Positions 54,585 to 62,187 of a stretch of 64,000 nt of DNA are shown piece after piece. The stretch lies in contig NZ_JACHMQ010000001.1 of NCBI RefSeq assembly GCF_014208105.1, positions 3,038,001-3,102,000 on the forward strand, given 5' to 3'. This DNA is from Actinomadura coerulea. GTDB lineage: Bacteria; Actinomycetota; Actinomycetes; Streptosporangiales; Streptosporangiaceae. Below the pieces are notes generated by a model that was not told the origin of the DNA, ran no database searches, and saw nothing but the letters and a program-made list of their open reading frames with translations. How positions within the stretch are numbered: the stretch's first letter is position 1; the number at the start of each line of letters is the position of its first letter. The translations under genes were made by a program, and so were the position numbers.

Positions 54585-57029
54585 ATGACCGGAGCCAGCG
54601 GCGCGGCCGAGCACGCCGACGCGGTGGTGGTCGGGTCCGGGTTCGGCGGATCCGTCACCGCGTACCGGCTGGCGGAGGCCGGGCAGCGGGTCGTCCTGCT
54701 GGAGCGCGGGCAGCCGTACCCGCCCGGCAGCTTCCCGCGGTCCCCCGCCGAGATGGGCCGGGCCTTCTGGGACCCCGACGCCGGGCTGTACGGGATGTAC
54801 GACGTGTGGGGGTTCAAGGGCTGCGACTCCGTCGTGTCCTCCGGCCTCGGCGGCGGCTCCCTGATCTACGCGAACGTCCTGCTGCGCAAGGACGAGCGCT
54901 GGTTCGTGCACGACCGGCCGGTGCCCGGCGGGGGGAACGAGCCGTGGCCGGTCTCGCGCGCCGACCTGGACCCGCACTACGACGCCGTCGAGCGGATGAT
55001 GGGCGCGACGCCGTACCCGCTGGACCAGGTCCCCTACGACGACACCCCGAAGACGCACGCGATGCAGGACGCGGCGGCCGAGCTCGGCCTGCACAGCACG
55101 CTGCCGCCGCTCGCGGTCAGCTTCGCCTCCGAGCCGGGCGGCACGCCCGGGGTGAGCCTGCCGATCGCCGACCCCGCGTACGGCAACCTGCACCGCGCCC
55201 GCCGCCGGACGTGCAAGCTGTGCGGCGAGTGCGACATCGGCTGCAACGAGGGCTCCAAGAACAGCCTCGACCACAACTACCTGTCGGCGGCCGCGCACCA
55301 CGGCGCCGACATCCGCACCTCCCACGAGGTGAAGGCGATCCGGCCGCGGCGGGGCGGCGGGTACGAGGTCGACTACGTCCACCACACCGACCTGGCGGCC
55401 AGGAAGCGCCGCCTGCCGGTCCGGACGATCACGTGCGACCGGCTGGTGCTGGGCGCCGGCACGTACGGCACCACGTACCTGCTGCTGAAGTCGCGCGGGG
55501 CGTTCCCAGGCCTCAGCTCCGCGCTCGGCAGCCGGTTCTGCGGCAACGGCGACCTGCTGACGTTTCTGATGCGGGCCAAGGACCGCAACCGGGTCCGCCC
55601 GCTGAACGCCAGCCGCGGACCGGTGATCACCACGGCGATCCGGCTGCCGGACGACCTGGACGGCGTGCCCGGCGCGGGCCGCGGCGCCTACATCCAGGAC
55701 GGCGGCTACCCCGGGTTCACCGACTGGATCGTGAACGGCTTCGACGTCCGCGGCGAGGTCGAGCGCGCGGCGGAGTTCCTGTGGGGCCGCTTCCGGGAGT
55801 TCTTCAAGGACGCGCCGGACACCAACCTGTCCGAGGAGCTCTCGGACCTGATCGGCGACGGGGCGCTGACGGTCAGCTCGCTGCCGCTGCTCGGCATGGG
55901 CCGCGAGACCGCCGACGGGCGGCTGCACCTGCGGGACGGCCGGCTCGCGGCCGACTGGAACGCCCGGACCAGCGAGGAGCTGTTCAACCGCGTCCGCAAG
56001 ACGATGCGGGGCATCGCGGACGTGCTCGGCGCCGACTTCGCCGACAACCCGATGTGGTTCCGCAAGCGCATCATCACCGTCCATCCGCTGGGCGGCGCCC
56101 CCATGGGCGGCCACCCGGGCGAGGGCGTCTGCGACGCCTTCGGCGAGGTGTTCGGGTTCCCGGGCCTCTACGTCGCCGACGGGGCGGCGATGCCCGGCCC
56201 GGTGGGCCCGAACCCCTCGCTCACGATCGCCGCGCAGGCCGATCGGCTGGCCACGCGGCTTCTGGAGACGTCCGCCCGCCGGGGGGCGGGAGGACCGGCC
56301 GCCCCGCCCGCCACGGGGGCCGAGCCGGCCGGGGGAGCCGGCTCGCCAGGCGGGGCGGGGAACGGCTCGGCGTACGGTCCGGCATCGGGGAGCCACGGTG
56401 GGACACGGGGACCGTCCACCGCGGCCGCCGGCCGTACGTCGCTGTCGTTCACCGAGGAGATGAAGGGGTTCGTCACCTACGGCGAGACCGACACGCGGAT
56501 CGGCGAGCTGGCCGAGGGGCGCCGGCCCCTGTCGTTCCGCCTGACGATCACCGCGGTGGACATCGAGCGGTTCCTGGCCGAGCCGGACCACGAGGCGACG
56601 GCCGCCGGATGGGTCGACGCGGCCGGGCACGGGGGGCGCCGCCCGGTCGAGCGGGGCACGTTCAACCTGTTCGTCGCGGACGGGCCGGAGGACCGGCGGC
56701 TGATGAAGTACCGGCTCTTCTACACCGACGGCGAGGGGCGGCGGCGAACGCTGAGCGGGCACAAGAACGTCCTGCACGGGCCGCCGACGCGGATCTGGCC
56801 GGACACCTCCACCCTCTACGTGCGGCTGCTGGACGGGCACGTCGCCGAGGACGAGGAGGGCGGCGCGCGGGTCGTCGCGGCGGGCGTGCTGCACATCCAG
56901 CTGACCGACTTCGCGCGGCAGCTGACGACCTTCCGCACGACGGGGCCCGACGGGGCGGGCAGGCTGCTCGACTTCGGCAGGTTCTTCGCCGGGGAGCTGT
57001 GGGAGGTCTACGGTCCCGACCCCGCCTGA
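54585..57029 (+). CDS. GMC oxidoreductase, cholesterol-oxidase-like, with extra C-terminal domain
   Basis: 814 residues. The FAD Rossmann motif VVVGSGFGGSVTAYRLAEAG (14-33) and the GLGGGSLIYANV loop (87-98) are GMC signatures. A CxxCxxCxxxC motif (Cys210, 213, 216, 220: CKLCGECDIGC) could hold an iron-sulfur cluster; it occurs in the ChoD-like branch. The C-terminal catalytic block HPLGGAPMGGHP is intact. From about residue 600 a Gly/Pro linker leads to a 200-residue beta-rich domain (FTEEMKGFVTYGETDTRIG) that also accompanies this branch. It starts 4 nt after the hydrolase stop. A flavin-dependent alcohol oxidation coupled to the hydrolase is likely. Confidence 0.88.
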   Translation: MTGASGAAEHADAVVVGSGFGGSVTAYRLAEAGQRVVLLERGQPYPPGSFPRSPAEMGRAFWDPDAGLYGMYDVWGFKGCDSVVSSGLGGGSLIYANVLLRKDERWFVHDRPVPGGGNEPWPVSRADLDPHYDAVERMMGATPYPLDQVPYDDTPKTHAMQDAAAELGLHSTLPPLAVSFASEPGGTPGVSLPIADPAYGNLHRARRRTCKLCGECDIGCNEGSKNSLDHNYLSAAAHHGADIRTSHEVKAIRPRRGGGYEVDYVHHTDLAARKRRLPVRTITCDRLVLGAGTYGTTYLLLKSRGAFPGLSSALGSRFCGNGDLLTFLMRAKDRNRVRPLNASRGPVITTAIRLPDDLDGVPGAGRGAYIQDGGYPGFTDWIVNGFDVRGEVERAAEFLWGRFREFFKDAPDTNLSEELSDLIGDGALTVSSLPLLGMGRETADGRLHLRDGRLAADWNARTSEELFNRVRKTMRGIADVLGADFADNPMWFRKRIITVHPLGGAPMGGHPGEGVCDAFGEVFGFPGLYVADGAAMPGPVGPNPSLTIAAQADRLATRLLETSARRGAGGPAAPPATGAEPAGGAGSPGGAGNGSAYGPASGSHGGTRGPSTAAAGRTSLSFTEEMKGFVTYGETDTRIGELAEGRRPLSFRLTITAVDIERFLAEPDHEATAAGWVDAAGHGGRRPVERGTFNLFVADGPEDRRLMKYRLFYTDGEGRRRTLSGHKNVLHGPPTRIWPDTSTLYVRLLDGHVAEDEEGGARVVAAGVLHIQLTDFARQLTTFRTTGPDGAGRLLDFGRFFAGELWEVYGPDPA

Positions 57030-57042
57030 GGGGTCCATGGTC

Positions 57043-57088
57043 GTGCAGGCCGAGGGAACTGCGGGGTGCTCTCGGCCTGCACCTTTTC
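57043..57088 (+). terminator. Rho-independent terminator after the GMC gene
   Basis: A 12-bp perfect stem (GTGCAGGCCGAG at 57043-57054, complement at 57071-57082, 16-nt loop) is followed by CTTTTCT. It is the most canonical terminator in the window and closes the hydrolase-GMC operon. Confidence 0.85.
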
Positions 57089-57089
57089 T

Positions 57090-57125
57090 GCCGGAGGCCG
57101 TGCGGGGGGTCGCACGGCCTCCGGC
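57090..57125. terminator. Second hairpin between convergent genes
   Basis: A 15-bp perfect stem (GCCGGAGGCCGTGCG at 57090-57104, complement at 57111-57125) with a 6-nt loop stands directly after the first terminator. It lies 24 nt past the stop of the convergent SRPBCC gene, so it can serve that gene on the minus strand. Confidence 0.8.
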
Positions 57126-57149
57126 TTCGGTACTACCCCGGGCGCGGGG

Positions 57150-57599
57150 TCAGATGCCCTCGGCCCTGCGGGCGGGGCAGTCCGGCGGGCAGTGCTCGAC
57201 GTGCGCGGGCAGCCACCGGGCGAAGGCCTTCAGCATCTGCCGGAGCGCGAAGCCGACGACCGGGCCGGTGCCGGGGATCAGCGGCTCGAACGTCGCCTCC
57301 CAGCGCAGGAACGTCCCGGCGTCCCGGCGCTCCAGCCGGACGTCCGAGCGGTAGTGGCGCACGGGCAGGCCCGCCAGCGCGACGTATCCGAAGTGCTCGT
57401 AGGGCTTGTAGGCGACGGTCCGCTCACTGGCCGGCCAGATCTTCTTGACCGTCCCGACGCCGTAGGGGGAGGTGTCGCCCGCGCGCGTCCGCCGCGCCGG
57501 GGTGGGGAACCTGCCCCAGGCGCCCCACGCCTCGGGGACGGCCAGGTGCCGGAAGAGGTCCTCGGGTGAGGCGGCGGTGGTGGCGGTGGCCTGGATCAT
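57150..57599 (-). CDS. SRPBCC (START/polyketide cyclase-like) protein
   Basis: 149 residues, the usual SRPBCC size. MIQATATTAASPEDLFRHLAVPEAW shows the first strand and helix of the helix-grip fold, and FLRWEATFEPLIPGTGPVVGFALRQML is the long C-terminal helix that closes the ligand pocket. Such proteins bind small hydrophobic ligands. The C-terminus ends with HCPPDCPARRAEG, two Cys and a His that could bind a metal. It is convergent with the GMC gene and separated from the next minus-strand gene by a 25-bp inverted repeat. Ligand unknown. Confidence 0.85.
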   Translation of the reverse strand: MIQATATTAASPEDLFRHLAVPEAWGAWGRFPTPARRTRAGDTSPYGVGTVKKIWPASERTVAYKPYEHFGYVALAGLPVRHYRSDVRLERRDAGTFLRWEATFEPLIPGTGPVVGFALRQMLKAFARWLPAHVEHCPPDCPARRAEGI

Positions 57600-57662
57600 C
57601 GCCACACGCTACAGCCACGCCCGCGAAACCGGCAGCCCCAGCAGGCCCAGGCTGCCCTGCTC

Positions 57663-57726
57663 CGTTGACTTGCGGCGTGTTGCCCTTATCAGCGCCCCCA
57701 GAAGGGCAACACGCCGCAAGTCAACG
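57663..57726. repeat. Perfect 25-bp inverted repeat
   Basis: Arms 57663-57687 (beginning CGTTGACTTGCGGCGTG) and 57702-57726 are perfectly complementary, with a 14-nt loop. It lies 15 nt after the PPOX gene stop on the minus strand and before the SRPBCC start. It can act as a terminator for the PPOX gene, although there is no T-tract. Confidence 0.85.
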
Positions 57727-57740
57727 CCCTTGGCGGGCCG

Positions 57741-58166
57741 TTAGTGCGCTTGGCCGTATAGGTGATCTACTTGCAGGCGGACTACCTGGCGGCCGTCCTC
57801 GACCATGACGCGGCGGTACTCGTCCCAGTCGGGGTGTTCGCCTCGGATGTCGCGGTACAGGGCGACCAGCTCCTCGACGGCGGCGTCGCCCGGATCGGCG
57901 GCGACCGCCGTGAGCTCGGCGGTGCCCTCGGCGACCACCCACGACCAGCCGTCCGGCGAACCGACGTGCAGGCTCGCGCGCGGGTCGCGGGCGAGGTTGC
58001 GGGCCTTGGCGCGGTCGGCGGTGATCGAGATCCGGACGAGCCGGCGCCCCTCGTCGAAGTGGTAGTTGATCGTGGACAGCTGGGGCCGCCCGTCGCGCTT
58101 GAGCGTGGCCAGCACCCCGATGTCGCGTCCGGCCAGGAGTTTCACCAGCGCCGCCTCGTCCGCCAT
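57741..58166 (-). CDS. PPOX-class, F420-type flavin/deazaflavin oxidoreductase
   Basis: 141 residues, a single split-barrel domain. DIGVLATLKRDGRPQLSTINYHFD, VRISITADRAKARNLARDPRASLHV and WDEYRRVMVEDGRQVVRLQVDHLYG define the PPOX family, in the branch that in actinobacteria uses F420 or FMN. Likely a soluble reductase. It stands alone, with the inverted repeat behind it. The ATG at 58166 starts right at the family N-terminus. Its substrate is unknown. Confidence 0.9.
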   Translation of the reverse strand: MADEAALVKLLAGRDIGVLATLKRDGRPQLSTINYHFDEGRRLVRISITADRAKARNLARDPRASLHVGSPDGWSWVVAEGTAELTAVAADPGDAAVEELVALYRDIRGEHPDWDEYRRVMVEDGRQVVRLQVDHLYGQAH

Positions 58167-58231
58167 CGTCCGCCTCCATCGGTCGTCGGTCCTACCGGCG
58201 TCAACCGCGGGGCGCGCCGATCGCTTCCCGG

Positions 58232-58915
58232 TCAGCCCAGGGCGAGGGCCGGGAAGTCGAGGACGCGGGCGGACCGGGAGCCCGGTCCGCCCGCGTCCTC
58301 GCCCGGCTCCTCGCCCGCGTCCTCGGCGGCGGCGCGGCCGGTGAGGATGTGGCCGCGGAACACCGCGCCCTTCGCCGCGACCCTGACGGCGCGGAAGCCG
58401 CGCGGCGGCAGGGCGCAGAACCCGGTCCGCACGACGTCGTCGAACAGCGAGTCCGACACGACGTAGGCCAGGTCGCGGTCCGCGTCGTCGGCCAGCACGC
58501 GGCGCAGCGGCGCGGCGTCCAGCAGCCGCTGGACGACGATGGGCGCGTCGCCCGCGGGGCCGAACGGCCCGGCCGTGAGCGTGCCGTGGTGCAGCGAGAG
58601 CCGGACGCGCAGGCGGAAGCGGCCGGCGTCGCGGTTGGCCTCGCGCAGCGCCCCGTCGAGGAGGATGACGAAGTCGCCGGCCACCGTCGCCGGGTCGACG
58701 CCCTCGGGCAGCGTGGCGAGCTCGCCGTCCCCGCCGACCTGCTTGTCCCAGCCGGCGCGGTCGAGTCCGACGCCGCGGGCGGCGCCGTCGAGCGCCTCCG
58801 TCAGCAGCCGCTGCGCGCGCAACTGCTCGCGCGTGTCGCGCCTGCTGTACCCCTGGATGTCCACCGCCAGCAGCAGGCGGTAGCTGAGCTGGACGTCCCC
58901 GTTCTCCTTCACCAT
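58232..58915 (-). CDS. Nucleotidyl-cyclase-like protein, probably non-catalytic
   Basis: 227 residues. The N-terminus SYRLLLAVDIQGYSRRDTREQ has the first metal Asp of class III cyclases (Asp19), and QVGGDGELATLPEGVD has the second (Asp63). The strand RVRLSLHHGTLTAGPFGP corresponds to the cyclase LHxG region. In contrast, the conserved Asn/Arg helix (NxAARL) is replaced by APIVVQRLLDAAPLR, so catalysis is doubtful. The C-terminus is Glu/Gly-rich. This is a recurring actinobacterial family of unknown role. The ATG at 58915 has GGGG upstream; longer in-frame starts would run through a non-coding-looking region. Divergent from the sigma factor gene. Confidence 0.75.
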   Translation of the reverse strand: MVKENGDVQLSYRLLLAVDIQGYSRRDTREQLRAQRLLTEALDGAARGVGLDRAGWDKQVGGDGELATLPEGVDPATVAGDFVILLDGALREANRDAGRFRLRVRLSLHHGTLTAGPFGPAGDAPIVVQRLLDAAPLRRVLADDADRDLAYVVSDSLFDDVVRTGFCALPPRGFRAVRVAAKGAVFRGHILTGRAAAEDAGEEPGEDAGGPGSRSARVLDFPALALG

Positions 58916-59239
58916 GCCGATCCCCGCCCTCGGTCTCTGTAGGCAAATGGGCCCGATGCCCGCATTCGCTCCAATGCGTGGAGTGAGCGTTGCCCGGCGA
59001 AAGTTCCGATGCGCGGGTCGGAGTCGCCGCCTCCCGTACGCACCCTGAGACGCATTTCGATCATCCCTGGGATCGGACGGTAAGGAAATGGTGGCGAACA
59101 AGTTAGTGGCAATGCGGAAAATCCCCCACGAAACGGCCTCGGTTGAACCGCGTGGCGCAGGGGTCCCGTACTGCCTCCCAACGTGACACCCACGGTCACC
59201 GCGTCGCCCCGCACCCCCGCACCCCCGCCGGAGACCCCG
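58916..59239. other. Intergenic region between divergent cyclase-like and sigma genes
   Basis: 324 bases without a convincing gene, locally less GC-rich. Near its right end GAACC (59145-59149) and CGTA (59167-59170), 17 nt apart, resemble an ECF-type promoter that would serve the sigma gene from its own product. Otherwise nothing recognisable is seen. Confidence 0.4.
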
Positions 59240-59839
59240 ATGGCCCACAGATCACCGGCCGCCGCGTCGGCCGCCCGCGAACGCCCGCCCGGACCGTGGA
59301 GCTGGTTCCGCGGCCCGCGGCCCGCCGCCGGCGTGGACGACCAGGTGATCGTGACCGAGCTGTACCGCGTGTACGGCCGCCCGCTGCTGTCGTTCGTCCT
59401 GCGCCTCACCGGCGGCGACCGGCACTGGGCCGAGGACGTCGTCCAGGAGACGATGATCCGCGCCTGGCGCAGCGCGCACCAGCTCGACGAGAACGCGGCG
59501 TCGCTGCTGCCCTGGCTGGCGACGGTCGCCCGCCGGATCGTCATCGACGACCAGCGCCGCAAGAACGCACGGCCGCAGGAGGCGGGCGAGGGCCCGCTGG
59601 AGAACATGCGCGTGCCCGACGGGATGGAGGATCTGCTGCGCTCCGTCGTCGTGTCCGAGGCCCTCCTCGCCCTGTCCCCGGCCCACCGCGAGATCCTCAA
59701 CGAGACCTTCTTCCGGGACCGCTCGGTGAACGAGGCCGCCAAGCATCTCGGGATCCCCGTGGGCACCGTGAAGTCCCGGGTCTACTACGCGCTCCGGGCA
59801 CTGCGCGTCGCCCTGGAGGAGAGGGGCGTGACGCCATGA
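59240..59839 (+). CDS. ECF RNA polymerase sigma factor (SigL-like)
   Basis: 199 residues from the ATG at 59240, which has GGAG seven bases upstream; a GTG at 59183 would add 19 residues of Pro-rich sequence. Region 2: LYRVYGRPLLSFVLRLTGGD and WAEDVVQETMIRAWR. Region 4: LSPAHREILNETFFRDRSVNEAAKHLGIPVGTVKSR (split: ILNETFFRDRSVNEAAKHLG, then IPVGTVKSR). This matches the SigL/SigK-like ECF group. The stop overlaps the start of the anti-sigma gene (ATGA), the usual pair arrangement, so its activity is set by that membrane protein. Confidence 0.93.
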   Translation: MAHRSPAAASAARERPPGPWSWFRGPRPAAGVDDQVIVTELYRVYGRPLLSFVLRLTGGDRHWAEDVVQETMIRAWRSAHQLDENAASLLPWLATVARRIVIDDQRRKNARPQEAGEGPLENMRVPDGMEDLLRSVVVSEALLALSPAHREILNETFFRDRSVNEAAKHLGIPVGTVKSRVYYALRALRVALEERGVTP

Positions 59840-60561
59840 GAGCGCCGGACATGCCGCACGTCGACGTCGGCGCCTACGCCCTCGGGCTGCTGGAGGTCCC
59901 CGACCGCCGCGCGTTCGAGGCGCACCTGGCGACGTGCTTCTCCTGCCACGAGGAACTCGGCGCGCTGAGCGGGATCGCCCAGACCCTGGACGGCATCGGC
60001 CCGATCGCCGACCCGGTGGGGGCGATGCCCGCGCCGCCCGAGCCGGCGGCGGTCACCGACCTGATCCGGCACCGGATCCGCCGGGAGCGGCGGCACCGGG
60101 CCGCGCGTGCGCTGGCCGCGGCCGCCGCCGGCGTCGTGCTGCTCGGCGCCGCGCTCGGCACCGGGTACACGCTGGGCACCGACCGCGGCCCCGCCGCCTC
60201 CGCGCAGGACGGCGGAACCGCCCAGCTGCTGCGGGACGGCCGGGCGGTGTCGGCGACCGACGCCGGCACCGGCGTGACCGGGACGGTCGCGACGCAGCGG
60301 AAGGCGTGGGGCAGCCTGGTCGCACTGCGGCTCAGCAAGGTCGACGGGCCGCTCGCGTGCGAACTGGTCGCCGTGGACCGGCGGGGCAGGGCGCACACCG
60401 TCGTCGGCTGGTCCGTCCCCGCCAAGGGGTACGGCCTGCCGGGCTCGCCGCGGCCCCAGCTGGCGCTGCAGGGCGGCACCGCGCTGCCGCCCGGGGAGAT
60501 CAGCCGGTTCGAGGTCCGCACGATCGGCGAGGGCCGCACGCTGCTGACCGTCCCCGTGTAG
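59836..60561 (+). CDS. Membrane anti-sigma factor with zinc-binding domain
   Basis: 241 residues. The N-terminal ZAS motif HLATCFSCHEELG (H-x3-C-x2-C) lies at about residues 33-45. One membrane helix (AARALAAAAAGVVLLGAALG, about 92-111) is followed by an extracytoplasmic beta domain of about 110 residues. The ZAS domain would hold the sigma factor until a signal is sensed. It begins within the stop of the sigma gene (ATGA). Signal unknown. Confidence 0.93.
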   Translation: MRAPDMPHVDVGAYALGLLEVPDRRAFEAHLATCFSCHEELGALSGIAQTLDGIGPIADPVGAMPAPPEPAAVTDLIRHRIRRERRHRAARALAAAAAGVVLLGAALGTGYTLGTDRGPAASAQDGGTAQLLRDGRAVSATDAGTGVTGTVATQRKAWGSLVALRLSKVDGPLACELVAVDRRGRAHTVVGWSVPAKGYGLPGSPRPQLALQGGTALPPGEISRFEVRTIGEGRTLLTVPV

Positions 60562-60619
60562 GCCCCGCCTCCCGGAACGCGCGGCCGGGCCGCTCCCCTG
60601 GATCTCATAGGCTGATTCC

Positions 60620-61351
60620 GTGAGTGCGACCCGACCGTCCGCCGGTCCCGAGCTGATGCTGCCGGGGCTCGCCGAGGTGTACGCGGCCTACGTCCGGGAG
60701 GCCGGCGCCCTGCCCGCGCAGCCCGGCGCACTCCAGGCCGAGATGTGGACGTCCGCGCAGCTCGGCGGCCTGGAGGCGGCGGCCCCGCACGCCGCCGCGC
60801 GCAGCGCCGCGCTCGGCGACCTGATCGGCCGCCTGCACGCGGCGGCCACCCCGGGCGCGCGGGCCTTCCTGCGGGCGCTCGCCGCGATCGGCCCCGCCGA
60901 GGGGCGCAGGGCCGCGGCCCGCGCCGCCGACGGCCTCGCCGGCGTCCCGGCGGCGCCCTGGGAGGACTCGCTCGGGCGGGTCGTCCCCGGCCAGGCGTGG
61001 CTGATCCAGGAGGGGCCCCTCGACGGCGACCGCCTGGTCTGCGAGTTCCGCTACGAGGGCGCCGGCACCGCCGGCATGCACGCCCTCGCCGTCCGGCTCT
61101 CCTACGGCGACGCCCCCGCCGAGATCGTCGTCGTCGGGGACGTCCCGGCGCTGATGGCCGCGGCGCGGCAGGCGATGCAGGCCGAGCTGTGCGTCGTCCA
61201 GCCCTACGACGCGGCGGCCGTGGGCGCGAGGCTGCGCGCCGCGCTCGGCGGGGGGCGCCCGTCCCCCGGAAGCGGCGGCGCGCCGCCCCTGCCCGAGGCG
61301 TGCTACCCGGCGCTGGCGCTGGCCCGGCACCGGGTGTCCCTCCTGCCCTAG
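60620..61351 (+). CDS. Hypothetical protein
   Basis: 243 residues with good actinomycete codon bias from a GTG start. Residues 1-100 are helical and Ala-rich (LAEVYAAYVREAGALPAQPG, ALGDLIGRLHAAATPGARAF). Residues 125-200 form alternating strands and helices (LVCEFRYEGAGTAGMHALAV, EIVVVGDVPALMAAARQAMQ). No signal peptide or membrane helix. I recognise no family. It is convergent with the ABC permease gene; the two stops share the palindrome CTAG (61348-61351). Function cannot be inferred. Confidence 0.8.
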   Translation: MSATRPSAGPELMLPGLAEVYAAYVREAGALPAQPGALQAEMWTSAQLGGLEAAAPHAAARSAALGDLIGRLHAAATPGARAFLRALAAIGPAEGRRAAARAADGLAGVPAAPWEDSLGRVVPGQAWLIQEGPLDGDRLVCEFRYEGAGTAGMHALAVRLSYGDAPAEIVVVGDVPALMAAARQAMQAELCVVQPYDAAAVGARLRAALGGGRPSPGSGGAPPLPEACYPALALARHRVSLLP

Positions 61352-62142
61352 CGGCCGAGGGCGCGGTAGCGGCGGACCGACAGCGGGAAGAACACCGCCG
61401 CGATCACCAGCGGCCACACGACCGCCATCAGCACGCTGTGCTGCGCCGCCCACGACCCGCCGGCCACGGGCTCGCCGAACAGCTCCCGGCACGCCGTCAC
61501 CGTCGCCGACATGGGGTTCCATTCGGCCACCGCGCCCAGCCAGCCCGGCATCGTGCTCGGCGCCACCAGGGCGCTGGACAGGAACCCGATCGGCCAGACC
61601 AGGATCTGCACGGCGGCCACCGACTCCGGGCCCTTGGCCATCAGGCCGAGGTAGACGCCGAGCCAGACCAGCGAGAAGCGCAGGAGCAGGAGGAGGCCGA
61701 GCCCCGCGAGGGCCTTGCCCGCGCCGTCGTGGACGCGCCAGCCGATCAGCACGCCGCAGGCCGCCATCACGGCCAGCGCGACGACCGAGTGCAGCATGTC
61801 GGCGGTGGCCCGGCCCACGACGACGGCGGACGAGGCCATCGGCATCGACCGGAACCGGTCGGTCACGCCCTTGCTGGCGTCGCTCGCGATCGCGGCGAAC
61901 GTCGTCTCGACCCCGAACGCCATCGTCAGCGCGAACATGCCGGGGACGATGAACGCCCGGTAACTGCCGCCGCCGGGCACGTCCATCTGCCCGCCGAACA
62001 GGTAGCCCATCATCAGCACGACCATCACCGGGAACAGCAGCCCGACGGCGACCTCGCCCGGCTTGCGCGCCCAGTGGGCGAGGGCGCGCGAGGTCAGCAC
62101 CCACCCGTCGGCCGCGGCCCACCGCACCGCCTGGACGCTCAC
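61348..62142 (-). CDS. ABC-2 type exporter permease (DrrB-like)
   Basis: 264 residues from the GTG at 62142 (SD GAGGAG, spacing 8). Six hydrophobic helices are visible, for example VGLLFPVMVVLMMGYLFGG and AVIAAVFFPLSVRRY at the end. The MPMASSAVVVGR segment and the FLSSALVAPSTMPGWLGAVA loop are typical of the DrrB family. Together with the upstream ATPase it forms a drug or natural-product exporter. An ATG at 62187, inside the dispersed repeat and overlapping the ATPase stop, would add 15 residues (MSEADLGVVPPRSGR). Substrate unknown. Confidence 0.9.
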   Translation of the reverse strand: MSVQAVRWAAADGWVLTSRALAHWARKPGEVAVGLLFPVMVVLMMGYLFGGQMDVPGGGSYRAFIVPGMFALTMAFGVETTFAAIASDASKGVTDRFRSMPMASSAVVVGRATADMLHSVVALAVMAACGVLIGWRVHDGAGKALAGLGLLLLLRFSLVWLGVYLGLMAKGPESVAAVQILVWPIGFLSSALVAPSTMPGWLGAVAEWNPMSATVTACRELFGEPVAGGSWAAQHSVLMAVVWPLVIAAVFFPLSVRRYRALGR

Positions 62143-62151
62143 GCGTCCGCT

Positions 62152-62187
62152 CCTCGGGGGCACGACCCCCAGGTCCGCTTCGCTCAT
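62152..62187 (-). repeat. Degenerate GC-palindrome repeat copy between the ABC genes
   Basis: Read on the minus strand: ATGAGCGAAGCGGACCTG, then GGGGTCGTGCCCCC, then GAGGA. The unit begins with the same ATGAGCGAAGCG as at 48.6 kb, its ATG overlaps the ATPase stop (ATGA), and the hairpin stem is shortened to five G/C pairs. The GAGGAG SD of the permease follows. Confidence 0.65.

Noticed and set aside
53418..57038. 1206-residue minus-strand open frame opposite the hydrolase and GMC genes
   Set aside because: It spans two unrelated genes and a gene boundary, has no recognisable motif and no ribosome site.
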